From contig JAUIHO010000020.1 of the NCBI GenBank assembly GCA_030432035.1, positions 1 to 37,356 on the forward strand: a stretch of 37,356 bases of DNA, given 5' to 3'. Within the stretch, counting starts at the first letter, position 1. Every line of letters begins with the position of its first letter. The notes beneath the pieces were generated by a model that worked only from the letters and a program-made list of their open reading frames with translations, was not told the DNA's origin and searched no databases. This document shows, piece after piece, positions 1-7,132 of the stretch. The DNA is from Phycisphaerae bacterium. GTDB taxonomy: Bacteria; Planctomycetota; Phycisphaerae; UBA1845; UTPLA1. Made by a program: the position numbers and the translations under genes.

Positions 1-1103
1 TCGGACTGCTGCAACCCCTCGCCGACGGCGTGAAGCTTTTCCTTAAAGAAGACATCATTCCGCGACCCGTCGATCGGGCGTTGTTCGTGTTCGCGCCGTT
101 CATGGCGATGGTCGTTGCGTTGATCGGCTACGCCGTGATCCCATGGGGCGGCGAGTTTCGCTGGCCGTGGATGTCGCCCGACGCCGAACCGTTGGTTGCG
201 CAGGTGGCCAGCATTCACATTGGTGTGATCTACATTCTCGCCGTCGGTTCGATGGGCGTGTACGGCGTGGTGCTTGGCGGTTGGTCGAGCAACAACAAGT
301 TCGCGTTCTATGGTGCCATGCGAGCGGCAGCACAGATGTTGTCGTACGAAGTGCCGCTGGGTTTGACGGTCATCATCGGTGTGCTCACGGCGGGCTACTT
401 GTTGCCCGGTGACGCCGCGACGGATGCGATGCGGCTCGAAGGCGTCGTTGCCGCACAAACGGGCGGCTGGTGGCTGTTTGTCTTTCACCCGGTCGTCGCG
501 TTGATGTTGTTTATCGCCGCGTTGGCAGAGGCCAATCGTGCGCCGTTTGACTTGGCGGAAGCTGAACAGGAACTCATCGGCGGCTTCCATACCGAATACA
601 GCGGTATGAAGTGGGCGATGTTCTTCCTGGGCGAATACGCCCACATGATCACCAGCAGCGCGTTTATGGCCTGCTTGTTCTTTGGCGGCTTCCTCGTGCC
701 GAACTTCCTGCCTTATGCCGATTGGATCAACACGAGCGAGTCGTGGCTTGCGATGATCGTTCGGGTCCACGTGTTGGCGTTTAAGGTCTTGCTCTTCATC
801 GCCATGTATATGGTCATACGTTGGACGCTGCCGCGTTTCCGTTTCGATCAACTGATGCGAGTTGCCTGGAAGGCGTTGGTGCCGGCGGGCATGTTGCTAT
901 TAGCCTTGCAAGTGTTGATCATCCAGTTCGGTTGGTCGCAGTGGGTGGCGTTGGTCGGAAACGTGGTCATCTTCGCTGTGATGGTGGTTGCGTCGGTCTT
1001 GGTGAGTGCGGGTAGTCCGATCACGGGGCGGCAACGCTCGATGATCGAACGCGATCGTGGAGGGCTCGGCGCGAATGCCGGGTTGCAACATGCCGGGCTC
1101 TGA
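1..1103 (+). CDS. nuoH: NADH-quinone oxidoreductase subunit H (5' end outside window)
   Basis: Membrane subunit of complex I that forms the quinone pocket and links the peripheral arm to the proton-pumping subunits. The frame is open from base 3 and the first residues, GLLQPLADGVKLFLKEDIIP, are a conserved internal NuoH stretch, so the GTG at 30 is not a start and the gene begins to the left of the window. Further family hallmarks are the loop EANRAPFDLAEAEQELIGG and the following HTEYSGMKWAMFFLGEY, both near the quinone site. Several hydrophobic helices follow to the stop at 1103. It overlaps the start of nuoI, as expected in a nuo operon. The identification is secure; only the N-terminus is missing. 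Confidence 0.96.
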   Translation, partial: GLLQPLADGVKLFLKEDIIPRPVDRALFVFAPFMAMVVALIGYAVIPWGGEFRWPWMSPDAEPLVAQVASIHIGVIYILAVGSMGVYGVVLGGWSSNNKFAFYGAMRAAAQMLSYEVPLGLTVIIGVLTAGYLLPGDAATDAMRLEGVVAAQTGGWWLFVFHPVVALMLFIAALAEANRAPFDLAEAEQELIGGFHTEYSGMKWAMFFLGEYAHMITSSAFMACLFFGGFLVPNFLPYADWINTSESWLAMIVRVHVLAFKVLLFIAMYMVIRWTLPRFRFDQLMRVAWKALVPAGMLLLALQVLIIQFGWSQWVALVGNVVIFAVMVVASVLVSAGSPITGRQRSMIERDRGGLGANAGLQHAGL

Positions 1104-1638
1104 TTGGAAACAAACCGATGTCGTCGTCGTCGATCAGCCCGAGCTGACGCTGTTCGAGCGCTCGTACCTGCCGCAGGTCTTGGGCGGCATGGGCACCACG
1201 CTGCGCCACATGTTCAACGTGGCCAAGCGCAGCAAGAGCGTCGTGCAATATCCCGAAAAGAAGCGTGAGCTGCGCAAAGAGATTTATCGCGGCGTGCATC
1301 GCTTGAATCGCGACGATCAGGGGCGCGTGGCATGTGTCGCATGCTTCATGTGCGAAACGGCCTGCCCGGCGCATTGCATTCATATCGAAGGCAGTGAAGC
1401 GCCGTGGGACGATCGCGAAAAGTATCCGGTGAAGTTCGACATCGATGAGTTGCGTTGCATCTATTGCGGCATGTGCGAAGAAGCCTGCCCCGTTGATGCC
1501 ATCGAACTCACGCCGGAGTATCACCTCGTCGGCCAGTCGCGGCAGGAGATGATCTTCGACAAAGAAAAGTTGTTGATGGTCTTTGACCGAACGAAGGATG
1601 AGAAGCCACGCAAGAACCCGCGGATAACGGGTTATTGA
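1075..1638 (+). CDS. nuoI: NADH-quinone oxidoreductase subunit I, two [4Fe-4S] clusters
   Basis: Peripheral-arm ferredoxin-like subunit of complex I that passes electrons through clusters N6a and N6b toward NuoB. Two CxxCxxCxxxCP motifs are visible: Cys87/90/93/97 (CVACFMCETACP) and Cys128/131/134/138 (CIYCGMCEEACP), counted from the ATG at 1075. That ATG is chosen because GGAGGG (1059-1064) lies 10 bases upstream. In-frame alternatives are GTG 1057 and ATG 1090. All three starts overlap the end of nuoH, which suggests translational coupling. The N-terminal segment before the first cluster is the usual amphipathic region. The protein is about 187 residues, slightly longer than many NuoI. Confidence 0.95.
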   Translation: MPGCNMPGSDWKQTDVVVVDQPELTLFERSYLPQVLGGMGTTLRHMFNVAKRSKSVVQYPEKKRELRKEIYRGVHRLNRDDQGRVACVACFMCETACPAHCIHIEGSEAPWDDREKYPVKFDIDELRCIYCGMCEEACPVDAIELTPEYHLVGQSRQEMIFDKEKLLMVFDRTKDEKPRKNPRITGY

Positions 1639-1642
1639 TGTG

Positions 1643-1707
1643 GCGCTGTGGCACCGGTTTGTAACCGGTGAAAGGGTTGCCCTGTGGCACCGGCAAATAG
1701 CCGGTGC
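1643..1707 (+). repeat. Two copies of hairpin repeat family I (CACCGG..CCGGTG)
   Basis: Two short palindromes sit just after nuoI: 1652-1670 reads CACCGGTTTGTAACCGGTG and 1688-1706 reads CACCGGCAAATAGCCGGTG. Both are preceded by CTGTGG. Other copies occur at 3067-3172, 25694-25757 and 26926-26952. The stem bases differ between copies but stay paired, so the foldback seems to be the conserved property. Orientation here is the reverse of the copies before nuoL. Confidence 0.85.
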
Positions 1708-1740
1708 AAAATCCGAGCCGCGCCCGTAAGGAAGCGGTCA
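1707..1740 (+). repeat. Dispersed repeat family II, copy 1
   Basis: A 34-base segment that recurs at 26703-26736 with a single mismatch (base 1714 C versus 26710 A). The core reads GAGCCGCGCCCGTAAGGAAG. The two copies are about 25 kb apart and both are intergenic, in operons of unrelated function (complex I and an ABC exporter). The core starts with the same GAGCCGCG as the triple repeat at 12.6-12.8 kb, so the two may be related. Confidence 0.8.
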
Positions 1741-1808
1741 GCCTTGGATGCACCGACGCGTGTTGAAATTAACGCGACGCATCAAGTTGGCGTCGCGGGT
1801 CGCAAGAT

Positions 1809-1898
1809 GGTTCGCGCAGCGGACCCTACGAAGAGAGAGAAACTGGCGAACGTGAATCTGTTTGTCAGTGAAATTGGTCCGCAATGCGGATCCTACGA
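1809..1898 (+). repeat. Two copies of hairpin repeat family III (GGTCCGC..GCGGACC)
   Basis: Units of 23 bases at 1809-1831 and 1876-1898, with a third at 3038-3060. Each folds as a 7-bp stem with a 3-base loop and is followed by the same CTACGA tail. The third copy is a perfect GGTCCGC/GCGGACC. The two here carry GGTTCGC/GCGGACC and GGTCCGC/GCGGATC, which leave only G-T wobbles. With families I and II these fill nearly the whole nuoI-nuoJ gap (1639-1930); I see no gene there. Confidence 0.8.
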
Positions 1899-1930
1899 TA
1901 TGCGTCGCGTGCCGCGGCGAGTGGAAGAAC

Positions 1931-2689
1931 GTGATCGAGAACTTGGTTTACATCGTGTATGCGGCAACGGCATTGGGCGCTGTGGCGCTGTTTGTCGGCT
2001 TGCCGCGCGGGGATAAGCCGCAGCGCAACGGCCTGCTTTTCATTTGCATGGCGTTGGCCGCCGGCGTGTCGTACTTTCTGTTCGACGCGATTTTGGGCAG
2101 TTCCGACGGCAAGCTGCCGTTGATCGTGCTGTCGCTCCTCTCGATTGGCGGCGCGCTCCGCATGGTGACACACCCGCAGCCCGTTTATTCGGCGCTTTAT
2201 TTCATCCTCGTTATTCTCGCGACCACGGCGATTCTTGTGTTGTGCGGTGCCGAATTCCTCGGTTTCGCACTCGCGATGGTGTATGCCGGCGCGATTCTCG
2301 TAACGTACGTTTTCGTGTTGATGCTCTCGCAACAATCCACGTTGCATTCCGATGCGTTTACTCAGGGCTTTGATTATGACCGTGAGGCGCGCGAGCCGTT
2401 TTGGGCGGTGGCCGCCGGTTCGCTCCTCGCCGCTACCGTCGGTGCCGTGATCGTCGAACGCGATTGGGGCGGCATCGAACAGGTGTCGGTCGAGGGTGGT
2501 GAGAACACCGTCGCACTGGGGCGCATCTTGATGACGCAGTATGCGATTAGCGTTGAACTGGCCGCCGTGTTGTTGATGGTGGCGATGATCGGCGCGATTG
2601 CCGTTGCGCGTAAGCACATTCCGCATGCGGAAGATCTCACGCGGCGACGACCGTTGGGCGCTGCCGGTAGGGAGGCCAAGCCGTACTAA
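1931..2689 (+). CDS. nuoJ: NADH-quinone oxidoreductase subunit J
   Basis: Small hydrophobic subunit of the complex I membrane arm, next to NuoK and NuoH. The characteristic segment is AEFLGFALAMVYAGAILVTY, equivalent to the conserved third helix of NuoJ, including its pi-bulge region. The frame is open from 1862, but bases 1862-1930 overlap a family III repeat and encode no hydrophobic helix. I therefore place the start at GTG 1931 (VIENLVYIVYAATALG, first helix), with a weak GGAAG a few bases upstream. This gives 252 residues, longer than the typical 160-200, mainly because of an insert between helices 4 and 5 and a basic C-terminal tail. Confidence 0.9.
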   Translation: MIENLVYIVYAATALGAVALFVGLPRGDKPQRNGLLFICMALAAGVSYFLFDAILGSSDGKLPLIVLSLLSIGGALRMVTHPQPVYSALYFILVILATTAILVLCGAEFLGFALAMVYAGAILVTYVFVLMLSQQSTLHSDAFTQGFDYDREAREPFWAVAAGSLLAATVGAVIVERDWGGIEQVSVEGGENTVALGRILMTQYAISVELAAVLLMVAMIGAIAVARKHIPHAEDLTRRRPLGAAGREAKPY

Positions 2690-2708
2690 TCGTTGCGGCG
2701 CGAATACC

Positions 2709-3017
2709 ATGGAAATGGCTGCTCCCCAAGTTTTGATGATCGTCGGCGCGTTGCTCTTTGGCATCGGCGTGATCGGTTTCCTCACGCGCCGCAACATGAT
2801 CGTCATGTTTCTCAGTACCGAGATTATGTTTCAGGGCGTGTTGACCAATTTGGTCGGCATGGGCCTGTTGCGCGGCGACCTGAACGGGCAGGCGTTGGGC
2901 ATATTCGTATTGGTCATCGCTGCGGTAGAGGCGGGGTTAGGCCTTGCCATCGTGGTGATGTTGTATCGCCGCCGCGGCACGTTGGATGCCGATGGTTGGC
3001 GCACGATGCGCGGCTAA
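2709..3017 (+). CDS. nuoK: NADH-quinone oxidoreductase subunit K
   Basis: Three-helix antiporter-like subunit of the complex I membrane arm (homologue of MrpC/ND4L). The protein is 102 residues from ATG 2709, the usual NuoK length. It carries the conserved membrane glutamates in LSTEIMFQGVLTNLVGMG (helix 2) and AAVEAGLGLAIVVMLYRRRG (helix 3), which belong to the proton path. An upstream extension of the frame to 2598 overlaps the nuoJ 3' end and is rejected. The gap from nuoJ is 19 bases, so co-translation from one message is likely. Confidence 0.94.
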   Translation: MEMAAPQVLMIVGALLFGIGVIGFLTRRNMIVMFLSTEIMFQGVLTNLVGMGLLRGDLNGQALGIFVLVIAAVEAGLGLAIVVMLYRRRGTLDADGWRTMRG

Positions 3018-3037
3018 GCGTTCGCGCGATGCCAGGT

Positions 3038-3060
3038 GGTCCGCACAGCGGACCCTACGA
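3038..3060 (+). repeat. Hairpin repeat family III, perfect copy
   Basis: GGTCCGCACAGCGGACC followed by CTACGA: a perfect 7-bp stem with a 3-base loop. It matches the units at 1809-1831 and 1876-1898 and has the same orientation. It lies 20 bases after the nuoK stop. Confidence 0.8.
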
Positions 3061-3066
3061 GCAGAT

Positions 3067-3172
3067 CACCGGTTTCAAACCGGGTGCCACAGTGAAAAGC
3101 GCGAAACACCGGTTATAAGCCGGTGCCACAGTTGAGAGATGCGAGTCACCGGTCGCAAGCCGGTGCTACCAG
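3067..3172 (+). repeat. Three tandemly spaced copies of hairpin repeat family I
   Basis: Copies at 3067-3092, 3107-3131 and 3147-3172, spaced about 40 bases apart, each a CACCGG..CCGGTG foldback followed by CCACAG or CTACCAG. Loops differ (TTTCAAA, TTATAA, TCGCAA). The first copy has one extra G in its right arm. They end 17 bases before the nuoL start codon and so belong to the untranslated stretch between nuoK and nuoL. Confidence 0.85.
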
Positions 3173-3189
3173 TAAAACCGAGATCATTC

Positions 3190-5313
3190 ATGGAGACCTT
3201 ACGGTCCACTGCCATCTGGATTCCCTTGCTGCCGCTGATCGGCTCGCTGCTGGTCGGCGCGATCGGCCTGCGTTGGTTGAAAGATCGTTCGCATTGGCTC
3301 GTCATCGGCGGCGTCGCGCTGTCGTTGGTGGCCGTGTTGAGCGTCGTTTCGACGGTCGTCGGTGAGGCCGGTCGCGCTCACAACGTGGATCACGTCGCCC
3401 AGCACGAGGGTGTCGATGTTGCGCACACGTCGGACCACGCCTCGAAACTCACCGAGTCGTTCACGCTTTATCAGTGGATGAGCATGGGCTCGGACTCGTG
3501 GCTCAACGTCAGCTTCCGCGTCGATCAACTTACGAGCGTGATGCTGCTGGTCGTCGTGCCGATTGGTTTCTTGATTGTGTGCTACTCGGTCGGCTACATG
3601 CGCGACCATCACGGCCACCCCGAGCGCGGCTACGAGCGGTTCTTCGCGTTTTTGGGCTTGTTTCTGTTTTCGATGACGGTGCTGGTGTTGGCCGGCAACT
3701 TTTTGGTGCTGTTCGTCGGTTGGGAACTGGTCGGTCTGTCCAGCTTTTTGCTGATCGGCTTCTACTATCAAAAGCCCGAAGCAGCCAAGGCGGCGCGCAA
3801 GGCGTTTATCGTCAACCGCGTGGGCGACTTCGGTTTTGCCCTCGGCATTTGGTTGATCTACCTCACCTTCGGCACGCTCGATTATCAAAAGGTGTTCGAC
3901 TCGGTCGCGCTGGCGATGCAATACGACGGCGATACCTACCCCGCGATTCTGCGAGATTTTCAGGCGTTACTCGGTACCGATCGGGTGCCGGACGCTACGG
4001 CAGCCAGCGCCCTGGTGCTGAACATCCAGGATCGCATCACGTGGATCGCCTTACTGCTGTTCTGCGGTGCGATGGGTAAGAGTGCTCAGTTGCCGCTGCA
4101 TGTGTGGCTGCCCGATGCGATGGAAGGCCCCACGCCGGTAAGTGCCCTGATTCACGCCGCCACGATGGTAACGGCGGGTGTGTATCTCGTTGCTCGCTGC
4201 AGCGTCATCTTCGCCGCCTCGCCCGTGGCCATGTGGTTCGTCGGCAGCATCGGTGCGGCGACGGCGTTGTTTGCAGCGACGATCGCGCTCACGCAGTACG
4301 ACATGAAACGCATTCTCGCGTATTCAACGCTTAGCCAGTTGGGCTACATGTTCTTGGCATTGGGCGTTGGTGCGTTCGATTCGGCCGTATTCCACCTATA
4401 CACCCACGCGTTTTTCAAGGCGTGTTTGTTCCTCGGTGCGGGTAGCGTGATGCACGCGATGGACGGCGTGATCGACATCACCAAATTCGGCGGTCTAAAG
4501 AAAGATTTACCGATCACGTATCGCACGTTTTTTGTGTCGGCCCTAGCTCTTGCAGGCTTCCCGTTCCTAGCTGCCTTTTGGAGCAAAGACGAAATCATCC
4601 ACGCCGCCTTGGCCGGCAACATGCCGCTACTCGGTTGGATCGGTCTGCTCACGGCGTTGCTAACCGCGTTTTACACGTTCCGCATGGTGGCGATGGCATT
4701 CTGGGGGCCGAAGATGCTGCCCGCCGGTGTCGAGCACGCCCATGAATCCGGCCGCTGGATGACGGTGCCGCTGATGTTGTTGGCAGTAGGTGCCGTCTTC
4801 GCGGGTTACGTTGGCGTAACGTTCAGCGATCATGGCTTTATTGGTTTCCTCGCGCCGCATGGCGTGTTCCATCATTTCCTCGATCCCGTATTCGCCAGCG
4901 CCAAGGGTATTCTCGGCGCACACGAAGCGTCGCACGAAGGTTACGCCCTGATGTACTGGTCGTCGGCGATTGCCATCTTCGGTATCGCCAACGCGTGGTA
5001 CTTCTACACCAAGCGGCCCACGATTCCGGGCGCGATCGCGTTGGCTTCCGGCCCGATCTATCCGCTGCTCAAGAACAAGTACTACGTCGACGAGATTTAC
5101 GACGCGATCTTCGTGCAACCGTTGCGCAAGGTCGGTCGCTTCTTCTTCGGCTCCGATCGTTACGGCATCAACAGCCTGCTGTTCATTATTGGCAATCTGC
5201 CGCGCGTGCTGGGCTTCGGTCTGCGAACCGGCCAGCAGGGCGCGATGCAGGGTTATGCCTTGGGCATGATTCTGGGGTTGGTGGCGTTGCTTTGGTTTGT
5301 CTTGCAAGGATAA
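3190..5313 (+). CDS. nuoL: NADH-quinone oxidoreductase subunit L
   Basis: Distal proton-pumping antiporter-like subunit of complex I (homologue of MrpA/ND5). From ATG 3190 it is 707 residues. Diagnostic segments are WELVGLSSFLLIGFYY (key glutamate in helix 5), LPLHVWLPDAMEGPTPVSAL (the Proton_antipo_M signature around the broken helix) and the C-terminal LLKNKYYVDEIYDAIF, typical of the NuoL end with its lateral helix. The frame is open to ATG 3139, but that part runs through a hairpin repeat, so 3190 is preferred. A histidine-rich hydrophilic loop at residues 60-100 (HNVDHVAQHEGVDVAHTSDH) is unusual; most NuoL have a short loop there. Confidence 0.96.
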   Translation: METLRSTAIWIPLLPLIGSLLVGAIGLRWLKDRSHWLVIGGVALSLVAVLSVVSTVVGEAGRAHNVDHVAQHEGVDVAHTSDHASKLTESFTLYQWMSMGSDSWLNVSFRVDQLTSVMLLVVVPIGFLIVCYSVGYMRDHHGHPERGYERFFAFLGLFLFSMTVLVLAGNFLVLFVGWELVGLSSFLLIGFYYQKPEAAKAARKAFIVNRVGDFGFALGIWLIYLTFGTLDYQKVFDSVALAMQYDGDTYPAILRDFQALLGTDRVPDATAASALVLNIQDRITWIALLLFCGAMGKSAQLPLHVWLPDAMEGPTPVSALIHAATMVTAGVYLVARCSVIFAASPVAMWFVGSIGAATALFAATIALTQYDMKRILAYSTLSQLGYMFLALGVGAFDSAVFHLYTHAFFKACLFLGAGSVMHAMDGVIDITKFGGLKKDLPITYRTFFVSALALAGFPFLAAFWSKDEIIHAALAGNMPLLGWIGLLTALLTAFYTFRMVAMAFWGPKMLPAGVEHAHESGRWMTVPLMLLAVGAVFAGYVGVTFSDHGFIGFLAPHGVFHHFLDPVFASAKGILGAHEASHEGYALMYWSSAIAIFGIANAWYFYTKRPTIPGAIALASGPIYPLLKNKYYVDEIYDAIFVQPLRKVGRFFFGSDRYGINSLLFIIGNLPRVLGFGLRTGQQGAMQGYALGMILGLVALLWFVLQG

Positions 5314-5341
5314 CGACGTCGCTTAACGCATACGCAATAAC

Positions 5342-7132
5342 ATGACGAACCACCTTCTATCCATCATGATCGCGTTGCCCTTCCTCGGGGGGCTGGCGGT
5401 CTTTGCACTCTCCGGCCTGTCGCCCGATATGGTGCGGCGCGTGTCGCTGGGCGTCGCGCTGCTGACTGCCGTTTTGGCGCTGGTTGCTTACGGCGAGTTT
5501 GACGCGCAACGCGCGCAACTATCCAACAACGGTGTGGTGCTCGCCGAAGATTACGCGCTCGATGCCGCCGCCGATTCCGGTTTGCCGGTTATCTTGCGAT
5601 TTAGCCTCGGCCTTAACGGTATCAGCATGCCGTTGGTGCTGTTGACTGCTTTGTTAACGCCGCTGGCGATTCTGGCCAGCTTCACCGGCATTAAAACACG
5701 CGAACGCGAATACTACGCGCTGATGCTGCTGCTGTTCGGCACGATGCTCGGTGTGTTCTGTGCGCGCGACTTGCTGCTGTTCTACGTGTTCTTCGAATTC
5801 ACGCTGATCCCGTTGTATTTCCTGATTGGCGTATGGGGCGGTAGCGAGCGACGCAAAGCCGCCAACATGTTCTTCATTTACACGCTCTCGGGCAGCATGC
5901 TCACCTTTGCGGGCGTGTTGTACGTTGGTTGGAAGGCAAGCCAACTGGCAGGCGGCGTGATGGCCTTTGATTTCGCCACGCTGAGCCAACTTGCCGAGCA
6001 AGGTTTGCTCTCATCGACCGAGCAATGGTGGTTATTCCTCGCGTTTTTCGCGGGCTTCGCCATCAAGGTGCCGCTGTTCCCGTTCCATACGTGGTTGCCG
6101 TTGGCACACGTCGAAGCACCCACGGCCGGCTCGGTCATTCTGGCCGCCGTGCTGCTCAAGCTTGGGACGTATGGCTTCCTCGTGATCTGCATGCCGTTCT
6201 TCCCGGCAGGTGCGATGCAATGGGCACCGATTGTCGGCGTGTTGGCTGTTGCGGGCATCATTTATGGCGCACTGGCTGCTTGGGTGCAGGAAGACGTGAA
6301 GCGCCTCGTCGCGTACTCGTCGGTGTCTCACCTTGGCTACTGCTTGCTTGGTATGTTCTGCCTCAAGATGAGCGGCATGACGGGCAGTGTGTTGTATATG
6401 GTGAACCACGGCCTAAGCACTGGCGCGTTGTTCCTCATCATCGGCATGATCTACGAGCGCTATCACACGCGCGACATGGCTAAGATAGGCGGGCTCGCCC
6501 GTAAGATGCCGATCATGGCGTTCTTCCTGATCTTCTTCACCATGTCGAGCATTGGCTTGCCCGGGCTCAACGGTTTCGTTTCCGAATTCATGGTGTTGCT
6601 CGGCACGTTCATTTCGCGACAAGCGGATGACGTGGCGGCGCAGGGTGGCCCTTACGGCATTTGGTACGCCGCCTTTGGCGCGTCGGGCATCTTGCTCGGT
6701 GCGATCTACATGCTGTTTATGGCGCGGCGCGTGTTGTTCGGAAAGTTAACGGAGCCCGAAGGTGGCTTTGATGATTCGGCCGGCCTTACTCAGGATCTAA
6801 CACGACGCGAGATTGGCATTTTGGTGCCGTTGGCCGTCGCGTGCATCTGGCTCGGCGTCTATCCAAAGCCGGTGATGGAGATGATGGAGCCATCGCTGCA
6901 ACCGATCCTCGCGACAGTCGCCAAGGTCGATCGCAGCCAGTTCGGTGATGATCGACAAGCCGCGCCGGGGCGAGCAGTCGCCGAAGCTCCCTCTCCCTCG
7001 CAGGGAGAGGACCGGGGTGAGGGTTCGTTCTCCGTGGCAGACAAAAGCAAAGCTCGCGCCGCAATTGAGCACGTCGCGCTGACTGACTCGTCTGCAGCCG
7101 CTTCCTCTCGTAACAAGAAGGGGGCACGCTGA
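5342..7132 (+). CDS. nuoM: NADH-quinone oxidoreductase subunit M, with repeat-derived C-terminal tail
   Basis: Middle proton-pumping antiporter-like subunit of complex I (ND4 homologue), 596 residues. Family signatures are LFYVFFEFTLIPLYFLIGVW (essential helix-5 glutamate), FPFHTWLPLAHVEAPTAGSV (discontinuous helix) and DVKRLVAYSSVSHLGYCLLG. The antiporter fold appears to end near ILATVAKVDRSQ (about residue 530). The last 60 or so residues are hydrophilic and include APSPSQGEDRGEG, the translation of a palindromic repeat at 6987-7024. The stop overlaps the nuoN start by one base (TGATG), which points to coupled translation. Confidence 0.95.
   Translation: MTNHLLSIMIALPFLGGLAVFALSGLSPDMVRRVSLGVALLTAVLALVAYGEFDAQRAQLSNNGVVLAEDYALDAAADSGLPVILRFSLGLNGISMPLVLLTALLTPLAILASFTGIKTREREYYALMLLLFGTMLGVFCARDLLLFYVFFEFTLIPLYFLIGVWGGSERRKAANMFFIYTLSGSMLTFAGVLYVGWKASQLAGGVMAFDFATLSQLAEQGLLSSTEQWWLFLAFFAGFAIKVPLFPFHTWLPLAHVEAPTAGSVILAAVLLKLGTYGFLVICMPFFPAGAMQWAPIVGVLAVAGIIYGALAAWVQEDVKRLVAYSSVSHLGYCLLGMFCLKMSGMTGSVLYMVNHGLSTGALFLIIGMIYERYHTRDMAKIGGLARKMPIMAFFLIFFTMSSIGLPGLNGFVSEFMVLLGTFISRQADDVAAQGGPYGIWYAAFGASGILLGAIYMLFMARRVLFGKLTEPEGGFDDSAGLTQDLTRREIGILVPLAVACIWLGVYPKPVMEMMEPSLQPILATVAKVDRSQFGDDRQAAPGRAVAEAPSPSQGEDRGEGSFSVADKSKARAAIEHVALTDSSAAASSRNKKGAR
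6987..7024 (+). repeat. GC-rich palindromic repeat family IV inside nuoM
   Basis: A perfect 9-bp stem, CCTCTCCCT (6990-6998) with AGGGAGAGG (7002-7010), followed by a GGGGTGAGGG tail. A second intergenic copy with the same layout lies at 26835-26873. Here the element is translated in frame as part of the nuoM C-terminal tail. Repeats of this general CTCCCTCTCCC..GGGGTGAGGG type are known from many bacterial genomes, mostly between genes. Confidence 0.75.

Noticed and set aside
1684..2016. Open frame across the nuoI-nuoJ gap
   Set aside because: It consists of translated repeats of families I-III and then runs into nuoJ in another frame; no ribosome site or domain.
1865..2806. Long open frame on the - strand opposite nuoJ and nuoK
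   Set aside because: It mirrors strongly conserved complex I genes on the + strand, its translation is rich in Arg, His and Gln without any domain, and it arises from the GC-biased codons of the real genes.
1643..3172. CRISPR array
   Set aside because: Repeats are palindromic, of several different types, irregularly spaced and without uniform spacers; no cas gene is nearby.
3067..3172. Series of transcription terminators after nuoK
   Set aside because: The foldbacks lack T-runs, also occur in the middle of other gene groups, and nuoL directly follows in the same operon order as in other bacteria.
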